A stretch of 64,000 nucleotides of DNA from Streptomyces barringtoniae (GTDB lineage: Bacteria > Actinomycetota > Actinomycetes > Streptomycetales > Streptomycetaceae), in NCBI RefSeq assembly GCF_020819595.1, contig NZ_JAJHNP010000006.1, forward strand, positions 1-64,000, given 5' to 3'. Positions within the stretch are counted from its first letter, which is position 1, and each line of letters opens with the position of its first letter. This document shows positions 43,700 through 53,029 of the stretch, one piece after another. Both the position numbers and the translations under genes were made by a program. The notes below the pieces were generated by a model. That model searched no databases. It saw nothing but the letters and a program-made list of their open reading frames with translations, and was not told the origin of the DNA.

Positions 43700-45166
43700 T
43701 CATCCCAGCGCCGCGACCTTCTCGCGATACCCCCGCACCGGTGCCGCATCCCGATACGGCTCCAGTCGCCGCTCGAAGTCCCGCACGTACTCGATCGCGC
43801 GGGCGGACCGCATCTCCGCCGCCTGCCCGGCGGCCTCGGCGGCCAGGGTGCACGCCTGGTCGAGTTCGCCGAGGCCGAGGCGGGCCGTGGCGAGGACGAC
43901 GCGGCAGAAGAGCCGGCTGCGGACGTAGGAGGGCGCACGGAGCTGGAGCGAGCGTTCGGCGTGCTGGGCGGAGGCCCGGAACTGCTGCAGATCCCGGTGG
44001 CAGTGCCCGAACTCGTCGGCGAGCTGCGCCTCGTCGAAGAACTTGGCCCAGTACGGCACCTCGTCCCCGGGCCGGGCCGCCTCCAGGGCGCGCTCGGCCC
44101 GCACGAGCGCCGCCGTGCACGCCCGCACCTCGCCGAGCACGCCGTGCGCCCTCGCCTCGGAGGCGTGCAGCAGCGCCTGCACGACCGGCGGGCCGCCGGT
44201 CCCCATGCCCTGCTGGGCGACACGGACGAGTTGTACGGCCTCCCTGCCGTGGCCGAGATAGACGGCCTGCCGGCTCATGGTGACCAGGACGTAGGAGCCG
44301 TACGCCCGGTCGCCGGCCGCCTGGGCGAGCCGCAGGGCCTGCACGAAGTAGCGCTGGGCGAGTCCGTGCGCGGCGATGTCGTACGAGGTCCAGCCCGCGA
44401 GCCGGGTCAGGTCGGCGGCGGCGCCGAACAGCTTGCGGCCGGTCTGCTCGTCGTAGCTGCCGCGGAGCATCGGCTCGCACTCGTGCTCCAGATAGCGCAC
44501 CAGGGCCTGCCGGGCGTGGCCGCCGCCGTACCGGTCGTCGAGGGTGCGGAACAGCTCGCCGACCGAGCGCAGCGCGTTGATGTCGCCCCCTGTCACCCTC
44601 TGGCCGGGGGCGCGGTCGGCGTGCCCGCGCGCCCGGGGTGGCAGTGGCAGCGGCCGGCCCTGGGGCTTGACCGGGGCGGGACGGACCTGCGCGGGCACCC
44701 GGGGTACCGGTTCACGGGCCACCTTGTCGTCAGGCTTGCCGATCAGCCAGTCCCGGCTGGGCACCACGAGCCCCGCCGGGGTGAACGCGATCTTGCGCAG
44801 CTCGGCGTGGCTGCCGGAGTCCTTGCGCCACAGCCCGCCGACGATGTCGACGGCCTCTTCCGGGGTGGCCGCGAACTCCAGCCCGGCGTACACCGGCGCG
44901 CAGGCGTCCAGGCCGAGATCCTGGGCCGTGAGCCGGCGCCCGAGCCGGCGTGTGAAGACCTCGGCGATCAGGGCTGGGGTCGTACCCCTGGGCTGTTGTC
45001 CGCGCAGCCAGCGGGTGACCGAGGTCTTGTCGTATCTGAGGTCGAGCCCGTGCTCGAGGCCGAGCTGGTCGACGCGACGGGCCAGACCCGCGTTGGAGAA
45101 CCCCGCTTCTGCGATGAGCGCGGCGAGTTGGCGGTTGGGGGTGCGCTGCGCGGGTCGGTCCGTCAT
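43700..45166 (-). CDS. NsdA-like regulatory protein (HTH plus tetratricopeptide-like repeats)
   Basis: The 488-aa protein opens with NRQLAALIAEAGFSNAGLAR and KTSVTRWLRGQQPRG, the atypical helix-turn-helix of the Streptomyces NsdA/NsdB group of development and antibiotic regulators. The remainder is helical and TPR-like, with repeats such as ALRLAQAAGDRAYGSYVLV and HASEARAHGVLGEVRACTAAL. A Pro-rich linker separates the two parts near residues 165-205. The ATG at 45166 is chosen, though its ribosome-binding site is distant. It is divergent from lipB. A role in sporulation or secondary metabolism is suggested by family only. Confidence 0.82.
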   Translation of the reverse strand: MTDRPAQRTPNRQLAALIAEAGFSNAGLARRVDQLGLEHGLDLRYDKTSVTRWLRGQQPRGTTPALIAEVFTRRLGRRLTAQDLGLDACAPVYAGLEFAATPEEAVDIVGGLWRKDSGSHAELRKIAFTPAGLVVPSRDWLIGKPDDKVAREPVPRVPAQVRPAPVKPQGRPLPLPPRARGHADRAPGQRVTGGDINALRSVGELFRTLDDRYGGGHARQALVRYLEHECEPMLRGSYDEQTGRKLFGAAADLTRLAGWTSYDIAAHGLAQRYFVQALRLAQAAGDRAYGSYVLVTMSRQAVYLGHGREAVQLVRVAQQGMGTGGPPVVQALLHASEARAHGVLGEVRACTAALVRAERALEAARPGDEVPYWAKFFDEAQLADEFGHCHRDLQQFRASAQHAERSLQLRAPSYVRSRLFCRVVLATARLGLGELDQACTLAAEAAGQAAEMRSARAIEYVRDFERRLEPYRDAAPVRGYREKVAALG

Positions 45167-45407
45167 CTGCGGTGCGGTCTCCTGCCTTCCGGGCCTGTCG
45201 AAGTGCCCGGTTTGCCTTTGAGCAGCCCTTATGGCCTCACGAACGGCGCGAATGTAGCGGAGGGTGAGCAGGCGATCGCACATTCCACGGGGCATTCATC
45301 CGATCGTGTGAGGAACGCCCGCAGGGCTGACGTACGCCGGTCGGACGTACAGTGGCGTGGGCGCGTTACGTGCCTGACACACCGGTTCGCTGAGGGAGGC
45401 CCTTGCC

Positions 45408-46205
45408 GTGAGTGAGTTGCGGTTCGTTCGCATGGGGTTCGGTGCGGATGCCGTCGATTACCAGGAGGCCTGGGACGAGCAGCGCCGGGTGCACGCGGCC
45501 CGGTTCGCCGACGAGGTCCCGGACACCGTGATCCTCCTGGAGCACCCCCCCGTGTACACGGCCGGCCGCCGCACCGAGGACAGCGAGCGTCCGCTGGACG
45601 GCACCCCGGTCATCGACGTGGACCGCGGCGGCAAGATCACCTGGCACGGCCCCGGCCAGCTGGTGGGCTACCCGATCCAGAAGCTCCCGCGCCCGGTGGA
45701 CGTGGTCGCGCACGTACGGCGCCTGGAGGAGGCGCTGATCCGCACCTGCGCCGAGTTCGGCCTGGAGACCACCCGGGTCGAGGGCCGCAGCGGCGTGTGG
45801 GTGCTCGGCGACCCGATCGAGCAGCGGCCGGCGCTCGGCGGGCTGTCCCTGGACTTCGACCCGCGGATGAGCGACCCGGAGTTCGACCCCCGCCTCAACG
45901 GCCCCGAGTACGCCCCGTCCAACGCGGGCCAGCGGCGCGAGGACCGCAAGATCGCCGCGATCGGCATCCGGGTCGCCAAGGGCGTCACGATGCATGGCTT
46001 CGCCCTCAACGTGAACCCCGACAACAAGTGGTTCGACCGGATCATCCCGTGCGGGATCCGGGACGCGGGGGTCGCCTCCCTCGCGGCCGAGCTGGACCGG
46101 GACATCACCATCGAGGAGGTCCTGCCGGTGGCCGAGAAGCACCTGCGGGACGTCCTGGAGAACGCGGACCTGAAGCCGCGGGTGATCGAGAAGGCGTCCG
46201 CCTGA
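45408..46205 (+). CDS. lipB: Octanoyltransferase LipB
   Basis: LipB moves octanoate from acyl-carrier protein to the lipoyl domains of E2 and GcvH. The 265-aa protein has [26 protein letters not shown], the catalytic Lys181 in [15 protein letters not shown] and Cys215 in [14 protein letters not shown]. Between about residues 137 and 180 there is an Asp/Pro/Asn-rich insertion ([19 protein letters not shown]) that typical LipB proteins of about 215 residues lack, placed just before the catalytic lysine. The GTG at 45408 follows GAGGGAGG. lipA lies 118 bases downstream and is likely cotranscribed. Confidence 0.94.
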   Translation: MSELRFVRMGFGADAVDYQEAWDEQRRVHAARFADEVPDTVILLEHPPVYTAGRRTEDSERPLDGTPVIDVDRGGKITWHGPGQLVGYPIQKLPRPVDVVAHVRRLEEALIRTCAEFGLETTRVEGRSGVWVLGDPIEQRPALGGLSLDFDPRMSDPEFDPRLNGPEYAPSNAGQRREDRKIAAIGIRVAKGVTMHGFALNVNPDNKWFDRIIPCGIRDAGVASLAAELDRDITIEEVLPVAEKHLRDVLENADLKPRVIEKASA

Positions 46206-46323
46206 GCCGGCCGGACGTGGGGGAATGCGGCCTGCGACCGCGAGGTTGATCTCCCCGGCAGGGCGCAATGAGCACGGGCGTACCCTGGTGTACGCCGAAG
46301 AATCGAAGTCACAGGGAGCCGAC

Positions 46324-47289
46324 GTGTCCGCAGTCTCACCGGACGGACGCAAGATGCTGCGCCTGGAGGTCCGCAACAGCCAGACCCCCATCGAGCGCAA
46401 GCCCGAGTGGATCAAGACCCGGGCGAAAATGGGTCCCGAGTACACGAAGATGCAGAACCTCGTGAAGAGCGAGGGCCTGCACACCGTGTGCCAGGAAGCC
46501 GGCTGCCCGAACATCTACGAGTGCTGGGAGGACCGCGAGGCGACCTTCCTCATCGGCGGCGACCAGTGCACCCGGCGCTGTGACTTCTGCCAGATCGACA
46601 CCGGCAAGCCCGAGGCCCTGGACCGCGACGAGCCGCGGCGCGTCGGCGAGTCCGTGGTCACGATGGACCTGAACTACGCCACCATCACCGGCGTCGCCCG
46701 CGACGACCTGGAGGACGGCGGCGCCTGGCTGTACGCGGAGACCGTGCGCCAGATCCACGCGCAGACGGCGGGCCGAGAGGGCGGCCGGACCAAGGTCGAG
46801 CTGCTGGCTCCCGACTTCAACGCGGTCCCCGAGCAGCTGGCGGAGGTCTTCTCCTCCCGCCCCGAGGTCTTCGCGCACAACGTCGAGACGGTCCCGCGGA
46901 TCTTCAAGCGGATCCGCCCCGGCTTCCGCTACGAGCGCTCCCTGAAGGTCATCACCGAGGCCCGCGACCACGGCCTGGTGACCAAGTCGAACCTGATCCT
47001 CGGCATGGGCGAGACCCGCGAGGAGGTCAGCGAGGCGCTGAAGAAGCTGCACGACGCCGGCTGCGAGCTGGTCACCATCACCCAGTACCTGCGCCCCTCC
47101 GTCCGGCACCACCCCGTCGAGCGCTGGGTGAAGCCGCACGAGTTCGTGGAGCTGAAGGAGGAGGCCGAGCAGATCGGCTTCTCCGGTGTGATGTCGGGTC
47201 CGCTGGTGCGGTCGTCGTACCGGGCCGGGCGCCTCTATCAGATGGCCGTCGAGAAGCGTGGTTCGTTCGTCGCCACCCAGGCGGTGTGA
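46324..47289 (+). CDS. lipA: Lipoyl synthase LipA
   Basis: LipA inserts two sulfurs into the octanoyl group by radical SAM chemistry. The 321-aa product has the auxiliary-cluster cysteines [12 protein letters not shown] (Cys56, Cys61, Cys67), the radical SAM triad CTRRCDFC (Cys82, Cys86, Cys89), and the conserved serine motif VRSSYRAG near the C-terminus. The GTG at 46324 follows AGGGAG and gives [18 protein letters not shown]. The substrate domains are encoded by sucB in this window, so LipB-LipA supply the pyruvate/2-oxoglutarate dehydrogenase machinery. Confidence 0.96.
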   Translation: MSAVSPDGRKMLRLEVRNSQTPIERKPEWIKTRAKMGPEYTKMQNLVKSEGLHTVCQEAGCPNIYECWEDREATFLIGGDQCTRRCDFCQIDTGKPEALDRDEPRRVGESVVTMDLNYATITGVARDDLEDGGAWLYAETVRQIHAQTAGREGGRTKVELLAPDFNAVPEQLAEVFSSRPEVFAHNVETVPRIFKRIRPGFRYERSLKVITEARDHGLVTKSNLILGMGETREEVSEALKKLHDAGCELVTITQYLRPSVRHHPVERWVKPHEFVELKEEAEQIGFSGVMSGPLVRSSYRAGRLYQMAVEKRGSFVATQAV

Positions 47290-47423
47290 GCCCGCGCGTG
47301 TGAATTCGCGCACAAGTAGCTACTGGCCAGTAATGGCCGAGTCGACGCGGTCCTGACCGTCCTCGCTGATGAGGGCGGGCATCAGGGCCGCGTCAGCGTT
47401 TCAGTGCTCTGTATCAAGGCTTC

Positions 47424-47464
47424 ATTGGTGTTTGACCGGTCGGACACGCCCTGGTAACACCAAT
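47424..47464 (+). promoter_or_regulatory. Candidate promoter bracketed by a 9-bp inverted repeat
   Basis: ATTGGTGTT at 47424-47432 and AACACCAAT at 47456-47464 form a perfect inverted repeat around 23 bases. The arms overlap a -35 candidate TTGACC (47432-47437) and a -10 candidate TAACAC (47455-47460) with a 17-base spacer. A regulator binding both arms would block the promoter of the small gene at 47521. Both parts are sequence-based predictions. Confidence 0.5.
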
Positions 47465-47520
47465 CAGTGACTCTGGTATCACGCCTCGTACACCGTCCGC
47501 TCCGAGGGGGGACCTCGATC

Positions 47521-47718
47521 ATGCAGGCCGCGCCCGTACGCGCCACCGCCATCCCGTCCTTCACCGACGCTCTCCGCGCCGTCGAGTCCCTGCTCATGAG
47601 CAGCGGTCAGCGCACCGCCCGGCGCAACGCGTGGACCTCCGTGCTGGAGGACCGCCGGCGTGCCAAGGACCGGGTGGAGGCGCAGCGTGTCCTGGAGCAG
47701 GCCGCCGGCCGCTCCTGA
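47521..47718 (+). CDS. Small hypothetical protein, 65 aa
   Basis: An ATG after GAGGGGGGACC encodes MQAAPVRATAIPSFTDALRA and continues as a basic helix-rich protein with RTARRNAWTSVLEDRRRAKD, ending LEQAAGRS. Its charge pattern suggests a soluble, possibly nucleic-acid-associated helical peptide. It stands between lipA and a DUF4191 gene and appears to have its own promoter. No family recognised; I recall similar short proteins at this locus in other Streptomyces. Confidence 0.68.
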   Translation: MQAAPVRATAIPSFTDALRAVESLLMSSGQRTARRNAWTSVLEDRRRAKDRVEAQRVLEQAAGRS

Positions 47719-47783
47719 GCCCACCGGACGTGCACCGGGCACTGCCGTCGTCGGCACTCCCGGGGCCACGTAGACTTCGTGAC

Positions 47784-48473
47784 ATGGCGAGGAAGGAAAC
47801 CGCGGCGGACGCCGCGAACGCAGGGCGACTGAAGCAGATCGCTCTCACCTACAAGATGACCCGCAAGGTCGACACGAAGATCGGTCTTGTACTCGGGGCC
47901 GTAGGCATCGGCACCCTCGCTGTCTTCCTTGTGATCGGCTTCTTGCTCGGCCACCCGGTTTACCTGGGCATCTTCGGCCTGCTGATCGCGCTGCTGGCGA
48001 CGGCGATCGTGTTCGGCCGCCGGGCCGAGCGCGCCGCCTTCGGCCAGATGGAGGGTCAGCCGGGCGCCGCGGCCGCCGTGCTGGACAACATCGGCCGGGG
48101 CTGGACGACGACTCCGGCGGTGGCGATGAACCGCAGCCAGGACGTGGTGCACCGGGCCGTGGGCAAGGCCGGCATCGTGCTGGTCGCCGAGGGCAACCCG
48201 AACCGGGTGAAGAGCCTGCTGGCCGCCGAGAAGAAGAAGATGAACCGGATCGTCGCGGACGTACCGGTGCACGACGTGATCGTCGGCACCGGCGAGGGCC
48301 AGGTCGAGCTGAAGAAGCTGCGTACGACCCTGCTGAAGTTCCCGCGCGTGCTCACCGGTCCCCAGGTGACGGCCACCAACGACCGGCTGCGGGCCCTGGG
48401 CGACCTGATGAGCAACATGCCGCTGCCGAAGGGGCCCATGCCCAAGGGCATGCGGATGCCGAAGGGCCGCTGA
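47784..48473 (+). CDS. DUF4191 membrane protein
   Basis: The 229-aa protein has a basic N-terminus (MARKETAADAANAGRLKQIA), two adjacent membrane helices near residues 35-80 (IGLVLGAVGIGTLAVFLVIG, then IFGLLIALLATAIVFG) and a soluble domain. The tail is a Pro/Lys/Met repeat (LPKGPMPKGMRMPKGR). DUF4191 proteins are widespread in actinobacteria near lipA and glnA, with no known function. The ATG at 47784 is the natural start; a longer frame upstream overlaps the previous gene. Confidence 0.88.
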   Translation: MARKETAADAANAGRLKQIALTYKMTRKVDTKIGLVLGAVGIGTLAVFLVIGFLLGHPVYLGIFGLLIALLATAIVFGRRAERAAFGQMEGQPGAAAAVLDNIGRGWTTTPAVAMNRSQDVVHRAVGKAGIVLVAEGNPNRVKSLLAAEKKKMNRIVADVPVHDVIVGTGEGQVELKKLRTTLLKFPRVLTGPQVTATNDRLRALGDLMSNMPLPKGPMPKGMRMPKGR

Positions 48474-48495
48474 CCCCGCGGCGCGGCCGGTCAGC
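48469..48495. terminator. Compact bidirectional terminator overlapping two stop codons
   Basis: gctgacc at 48469-48475 pairs with ggtcagc at 48489-48495, with further GC pairing inside. The left arm contains the DUF4191 stop and the right arm the stop of the convergent flavin-reductase gene. Moderate stem length makes this less certain than the other terminators. Confidence 0.55.
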
Positions 48496-48988
48496 ACAGG
48501 CGCCGGAACTCCCGCTCGCAGTAGACCATCGGCGAACCCTCGCCCAGCCGCACTCCCGTTACCCGGCCGATCAGGATCGTGTGATCCCCGGCCGGGTAAC
48601 GCGCGTATGCGGCACAGTCCAGCTGTACGGGCGCCTGCCGCACCGTCGGGCCGAAGGGGCTCGGCTGCAGCAGGGCGTCGGAGAACTTGTCGGCGCCCTT
48701 GGTGGCGAACAGCAGGGCCAGCGGCTGGTGCTCCGGGGCCAGCACGCTCACCGCGAAGTGGTCGCACCGCGCGAAGACCGCCGCGGAGTCGGCCGTCTCC
48801 GCGAGACACACCAGGACCAGCGGTGGCTCCAGGGAGACGGAGCAGAAGGAACTCGCCGTGAAGCCGCGCGGGGTGCCGTCCTCGCAGCAGGCGGTGACCA
48901 CCACCACGCCCGACGGAAAGCGCGCCATGGCGTCCCGGAACTCCTCGGGCGTCACCTCGGCCGCCATCACATCCTGAGCATCGGTCAT
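48491..48988 (-). CDS. Flavin reductase-like (FMN-binding split-barrel) protein
   Basis: This 165-aa member of the flavin-reductase family (HpaC/DIM6-like) has the typical FRDAMARFPSGVVVVTA, DGTPRGFTASSFCSVSLEPP, GADKFSD and DHTILIGRVTGVRLGEG. These enzymes reduce FMN or FAD with NAD(P)H for a partner monooxygenase or act alone; no monooxygenase is adjacent. ATG 48988 is used, though a second Met eight residues in is possible. It converges on the DUF4191 gene. Confidence 0.9.
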   Translation of the reverse strand: MTDAQDVMAAEVTPEEFRDAMARFPSGVVVVTACCEDGTPRGFTASSFCSVSLEPPLVLVCLAETADSAAVFARCDHFAVSVLAPEHQPLALLFATKGADKFSDALLQPSPFGPTVRQAPVQLDCAAYARYPAGDHTILIGRVTGVRLGEGSPMVYCEREFRRLC

Positions 48989-49082
48989 ACGGCGACGATG
49001 CAGCCGCCGGTTCGACCGGGCAACCGGGTGGCGGCATCTGGACGACGGCCGGGCGCGGGTGCGGACCCGCGGCCGGGAACGG

Positions 49083-49553
49083 TCAGATCCGGACCTCTAC
49101 GGTCTTCGCCAGCCTGTCGTGCAGCCCGCGGCCGTCCCGGTCCCAGATCAGCGCCGGAATCGCGAGGCACAGCAGGACCGTGCGAAGCAGCGACCGCAGC
49201 GGATTGACCGTGCCGGTCTCCAGAGCCACCACCCTGATGCCGAAGAGCCGCTTGCCCGGGGTGAAGCCGATCGTGCCCACGGTCAGCACGCTCATGACGA
49301 AGAAGACGCCGAGCGCCCAGTTGCTCGTCGCAGGCACCCGGTAGCCGTTCGTGATCAGGCCGTATGCGATCAGAACGCTCAGTGCCCAGTCCAGGGCGAG
49401 GGCGCCGAGCCGCCGTCCCTGGCGGGCGATAGAGTTCGGTCCCTCCTCGGGGAGGCCGAGCTGCTCACCTCGGTAGCCGAAGTCCGCACCGGCCTCTTCC
49501 ATGGCCGCGCGGGGCCCGGAGAGCCACGATCCGAGTGCTTGCCTGTTGTCCAC
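49083..49553 (-). CDS. RDD-family membrane protein
   Basis: This 156-aa protein has a soluble N-terminal 45 residues (DNRQALGSWLSGPRAAMEEA) and then an RDD domain with three helices: RQGRRLGALALDWALSVLIA, a second near residues 75-95, and LLRTVLLCLAIPALI. The family loop GFTPGKRLFGIRVV and the closing GRGLHDRLAKTVEVRI are present. The start is GTG 49553. It is divergent from glnA, so the GlnR site in between could affect it too, but this is unproven. Confidence 0.88.
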   Translation of the reverse strand: MDNRQALGSWLSGPRAAMEEAGADFGYRGEQLGLPEEGPNSIARQGRRLGALALDWALSVLIAYGLITNGYRVPATSNWALGVFFVMSVLTVGTIGFTPGKRLFGIRVVALETGTVNPLRSLLRTVLLCLAIPALIWDRDGRGLHDRLAKTVEVRI

Positions 49554-49628
49554 CCGTCAACGGTACTGCGCCCGGATTCGCGCACTGTGGCGAGGGGTGT
49601 GTCGGGGCTACCGTGGACACGTGGCCGG

Positions 49629-49666
49629 TTAACTTCTGCGAAACAAACGGGTCACGCCCGAGAAAT
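49629..49666 (+). promoter_or_regulatory. GlnR operator of glnA
   Basis: Four pentamers at strict 11-base spacing, TTAAC (49629), GAAAC (49640), GTCAC (49651) and GAAAT (49662), each separated by six bases. They match the established Streptomyces GlnR consensus gTnAC-n6-GaAAC repeated twice. GlnR activates glnA under nitrogen limitation. The site lies about 100 bases before the ATG. Confidence 0.88.
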
Positions 49667-49763
49667 CACCCGTCCCTAGGGTCAAGACCAGCGTGTGCCA
49701 CCGCACTGGCTGCACGAACGATCTACCACCCCGGCGAGGACGGTCGGGAGTAGGAGGAGCTGG

Positions 49764-51173
49764 ATGTTCCAGAACGCCGACGAGGCCAAGAAGTTCATCG
49801 CGGACGAGGACGTCAAGTTCATCGACGTCCGCTTCTGCGACCTGCCGGGCGTGATGCAGCACTTCACGGTGCCGGTCGAGGCGTTCGACCCGGACGACGA
49901 GCTCGCCTTCGACGGATCCTCGATCCGCGGCTTCCAGGCCATTCACGAGTCCGACATGGCCCTGCGCGCCGACCTGTCCACCGCCCGTGTGGACCCGTTC
50001 CGCCGCGACAAGACCCTCAACATCAACTTCTTCATCCACGACCCGATCACGGGCGAGCAGTACTCCCGTGACCCGCGCAACGTGGCGAAGAAGGCCGAGG
50101 CCTACCTCGCGTCGACCGGTATCGCGGACACCGCGTACTTCGGCCCCGAGGCCGAGTTCTACGTCTTCGACTCCGTCCGCTTCGCGACCAGCGCGAACGA
50201 GTCCTTCTACCACATCGACTCCGAGGCGGGCGCCTGGAACACCGGTGCCCTCGAGGACAACCGTGGTTACAAGGTCCGCTACAAGGGCGGCTACTTCCCG
50301 GTCCCGCCGGTCGACCACTTCGCCGACCTGCGCGCGGAGATCTCCCTGGAGCTGGGCAAGGCCGGCCTGCAGGTCGAGCGCCAGCACCACGAGGTGGGCA
50401 CCGCCGGCCAGGCGGAGATCAACTACAAGTTCAACACCCTGCTCGCCGCCGCCGACGACCTGCAGCTCTTCAAGTACATCGTGAAGAACGTGGCCTGGCG
50501 CAACGGCAAGACCGCGACCTTCATGCCGAAGCCGATCTTCGGTGACAACGGCTCGGGCATGCACGTGCACCAGTCGCTGTGGAGCAACGGCGACCCGCTG
50601 TTCTACGACGAGGCCGGTTACGCGGGCCTGTCGGACACCGCCCGCTACTACATCGGCGGCATCCTCAAGCACGCCCCGTCGCTGCTGGCCTTCACCAACC
50701 CGACGGTGAACTCGTACCACCGTCTGGTGCCGGGCTTCGAGGCGCCGATCAACCTGGTGTACTCGCAGCGCAACCGCTCCGCGGCCATGCGCATCCCGAT
50801 CACCGGCTCCAACCCGAAGGCCAAGCGCGTCGAGTTCCGCGCCCCGGACTCCTCCGGCAACCCGTACCTGGCCTTCTCCGCCCTGCTCCTCGCGGGTCTG
50901 GACGGCATCAAGAACAAGATCGAGCCGGCCGAGCCGATCGACAAGGACCTGTACGAGCTGGCTCCCGAGGAGCACGCGAACGTCGCCCAGGTCCCGACCT
51001 CGCTGCCGGCCGTCCTCGACTCGCTCGAGGCCGACCACGAGTTCCTCCTCCAGGGCGACGTCTTCACGCCGGACCTGATCGAGACGTGGATCGACTTCAA
51101 GCGCACCAACGAGATCGCGCCGCTGCAGCTGCGTCCGCACCCGCACGAGTTCGAGCTGTACTTCGACGTGTGA
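49764..51173 (+). CDS. glnA: Glutamine synthetase type I
   Basis: GSI makes glutamine from glutamate and ammonia with ATP. The 469-aa product has the family's [20 protein letters not shown], the glycine/His metal-binding [12 protein letters not shown], and the ATP-binding region [11 protein letters not shown]. Tyr397 in [13 protein letters not shown] is the adenylylation site of GSI-beta enzymes, so control by GlnE is expected. An ideal AGGAGG precedes the ATG, and a GlnR operator lies upstream. It is monocistronic, ended by a very strong hairpin. The second enzyme, glnII, begins at the right edge of the window. Confidence 0.97.
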   Translation: MFQNADEAKKFIADEDVKFIDVRFCDLPGVMQHFTVPVEAFDPDDELAFDGSSIRGFQAIHESDMALRADLSTARVDPFRRDKTLNINFFIHDPITGEQYSRDPRNVAKKAEAYLASTGIADTAYFGPEAEFYVFDSVRFATSANESFYHIDSEAGAWNTGALEDNRGYKVRYKGGYFPVPPVDHFADLRAEISLELGKAGLQVERQHHEVGTAGQAEINYKFNTLLAAADDLQLFKYIVKNVAWRNGKTATFMPKPIFGDNGSGMHVHQSLWSNGDPLFYDEAGYAGLSDTARYYIGGILKHAPSLLAFTNPTVNSYHRLVPGFEAPINLVYSQRNRSAAMRIPITGSNPKAKRVEFRAPDSSGNPYLAFSALLLAGLDGIKNKIEPAEPIDKDLYELAPEEHANVAQVPTSLPAVLDSLEADHEFLLQGDVFTPDLIETWIDFKRTNEIAPLQLRPHPHEFELYFDV

Positions 51174-51220
51174 TATCGCCCCAGGTCAGAGCGGGTGACC
51201 GCTCCCCTGGGCCGTCTGTG

Positions 51221-51269
51221 GGCCGTCGGCCGGCTCTCCTCGCGCAGGAGAGCCGGCCGACGGCCTTTT
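51221..51269. terminator. glnA terminator with 20-bp perfect stem and T-tract
   Basis: ggccgtcggccggctctcct at 51221-51240 pairs with its exact complement at 51246-51265 around cgcgc, followed by tttt. It is the most canonical rho-independent terminator in the window. Confidence 0.95.
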
Positions 51270-51349
51270 GCCTGGGCACCGCGGGCGCATTCGGCCCGCT
51301 CCCGGCTGTCCGGCCACCGCCGGCTCTTCTTTGTTGAGCCCCTTCGTGC

Positions 51350-52624
51350 TCAGGAGCACAGATTCACGTGTCGGGCGGCCAGGACGTGCCCCGCCGCGTC
51401 GATGAGGCGGCTGCGGGCGAGGTGCCCGCCGGCCACCGCGTTGGTGATTGCCGTGGCGATCGAGGAGGTCTGGGAGCCGGTGTTGCCGCCCAGGTCGAAC
51501 ATGACCATGTCGGCGCCGGAGCGCAGGGCCTGGACGGCGGCGGTGGAAACGCTGAAGCCGGCTGCGGAGATCGCCTTGGCGCTGAGCGAGTCGGTGACCA
51601 CGAGCCCCTTGAAGCCCAGCTTGCCGCGCAGCTCGGAGGTGATGGCGGTGGGGGACAGGCTCGCCGGGTTGGTGCCCAGGCCCGGCACGGTGTTGTTGGA
51701 GACCATGATGGCCGGGGCGCCGGCCTTGATGGCCGCTGTGAACGGCGGGATGGCCACCTTCTGCAGGGTGGACCAGGGCAGGGTGCGGGCGGGGCCGAAG
51801 TCGGAGTTGTAACTCGAGCCGCCGAGGCCCGGGAAGTGCTTGACGACGGGTATCACACCTCCGGCGCGCAACCCGTTCATGTACGCGACACCGTCCTTGG
51901 AGACCACCGGGGTGCTGCCGCTGAAGGACCGCAACCCGTCGGGGTTGGTCTTGCTGGGAGCCACGTTCCTGCCGTCGACGTCGACCACCGGCGCGAGGTC
52001 CATGTTCACCTGGGCGGCCGCCATCTTGGTCGCGACCTTGGTGACGTTCTGCTGGATCTGTGCCGGGGTCCAGTGCGTGCCCATGTAGGCGGCCCAGGGC
52101 AGGGAACCGACGAGGTTCGCCATGCGCTGGATGCCACCCCCCTCCTCGTCGGTCATCACCAACAGGCCCACATGGCCCGGTACATGCGTCTTCAGGGTGG
52201 TCAACCGGGAGCCGAGGTCTGACGGCGCCTTGCTGCCGAACAGCAGCACACCGCCCGCACCGGCGCTCACCTCGGAGGTGATGTCGGACACCGAGGTCTC
52301 CGACACCGGGACGGCGACGGTCAGCATGGCCAGCCGACGGTTCGACCACCCGGCCAGCTTCGTGCTGTTGGTGCACGCGGTGGCGGTGGCGGTGAAATCC
52401 GGACTGAATGACGAAGGGGCGTGGGAAGGCGCGGTGGACGGCGTCCGGGAGACGCCGGGGCTGCTGGAGTGCGGGGCCGCCCTGGGCGTGCTCGTGCCGC
52501 AGCCCGACAGGAGCGTCGCCGTGACGGCGGCGGCCGTGCCCAGTCTTCGTGCGTTCCTGGCCCGGCCGGGGAGCCGTGGCGGTGCTGCCGCGCTTCTGCG
52601 GTCACGGTACGACGGGAGAGCCAT
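51350..52624 (-). CDS. Glycoside hydrolase family 3 lipoprotein (beta-N-acetylhexosaminidase-like)
   Basis: This 424-aa exported protein has a basic N-terminus and a signal ending LLSGC (lipobox), then a Ser/Pro-rich linker and a GH3 domain. The domain has LVMTDEEGGGIQRM, the KHFPGLGG catalytic-loop motif of NagZ-type enzymes, MVSNNTVPG and the nucleophile region LVVTDSLSAKAIS. NagZ-like enzymes release N-acetylglucosamine from muropeptides or chitooligosaccharides; an extracytoplasmic lipoprotein would act on wall fragments or chitin. ATG 52624 follows a near-perfect AAGGAGGT. The gene is convergent with glnA. Confidence 0.92.
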   Translation of the reverse strand: MALPSYRDRRSAAAPPRLPGRARNARRLGTAAAVTATLLSGCGTSTPRAAPHSSSPGVSRTPSTAPSHAPSSFSPDFTATATACTNSTKLAGWSNRRLAMLTVAVPVSETSVSDITSEVSAGAGGVLLFGSKAPSDLGSRLTTLKTHVPGHVGLLVMTDEEGGGIQRMANLVGSLPWAAYMGTHWTPAQIQQNVTKVATKMAAAQVNMDLAPVVDVDGRNVAPSKTNPDGLRSFSGSTPVVSKDGVAYMNGLRAGGVIPVVKHFPGLGGSSYNSDFGPARTLPWSTLQKVAIPPFTAAIKAGAPAIMVSNNTVPGLGTNPASLSPTAITSELRGKLGFKGLVVTDSLSAKAISAAGFSVSTAAVQALRSGADMVMFDLGGNTGSQTSSIATAITNAVAGGHLARSRLIDAAGHVLAARHVNLCS

Positions 52625-53029
52625 TGCTCGACCTCCTTCGGGAAGTCGCGACGGTGCCCGCCGCGCTGAAGGCCGCATCAGTACGAGGTGGGTGCCGCGA
52701 CGCGTGAGATGCGTACGACTCCGTATTTCGTCGCTGGTCGTAGTCGGAGTGCCAGGATCTCGCGCCTTGGAGTCGAACGAAAGTCCAGCGGATGTGAGTG
52801 GGTCGCTCGGGAACCGACTTGCATCGGGCTCCACCCCGCTCGCAGCGCCGTTCACGGTGGGACGGATGCGGGGCGGTGCCCTCGGGGGGCGGGAAACGGC
52901 GCGGGCCAGGAGTTCGGCACGCGCCGGCCGGCGCACGAGGCGGGCGGGCACAGGTCCCTGCAGGCCGGCATCCGCGGACGGCCCGTATCGTGAAAAAGAG
53001 ACAGAGCTGCGGGGCAAGGCAGGCACGTC
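52625..53029. promoter_or_regulatory. Divergent intergenic region, no gene seen
   Basis: The 405 bases between the divergent GH3 and phosphatase genes include frames that are open but lack a start with a ribosome-binding site or protein-like composition. The half nearest the GH3 gene is somewhat AT-richer (around 52720-52770, cgtatttcgtcgctggtcgt) and likely contains its promoter. The end next to 53030 (gtatcgtgaaaaagagacag, 52986-53005) is a probable -10/transcript start area for the phosphatase gene. No clear operator was found. Confidence 0.4.
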
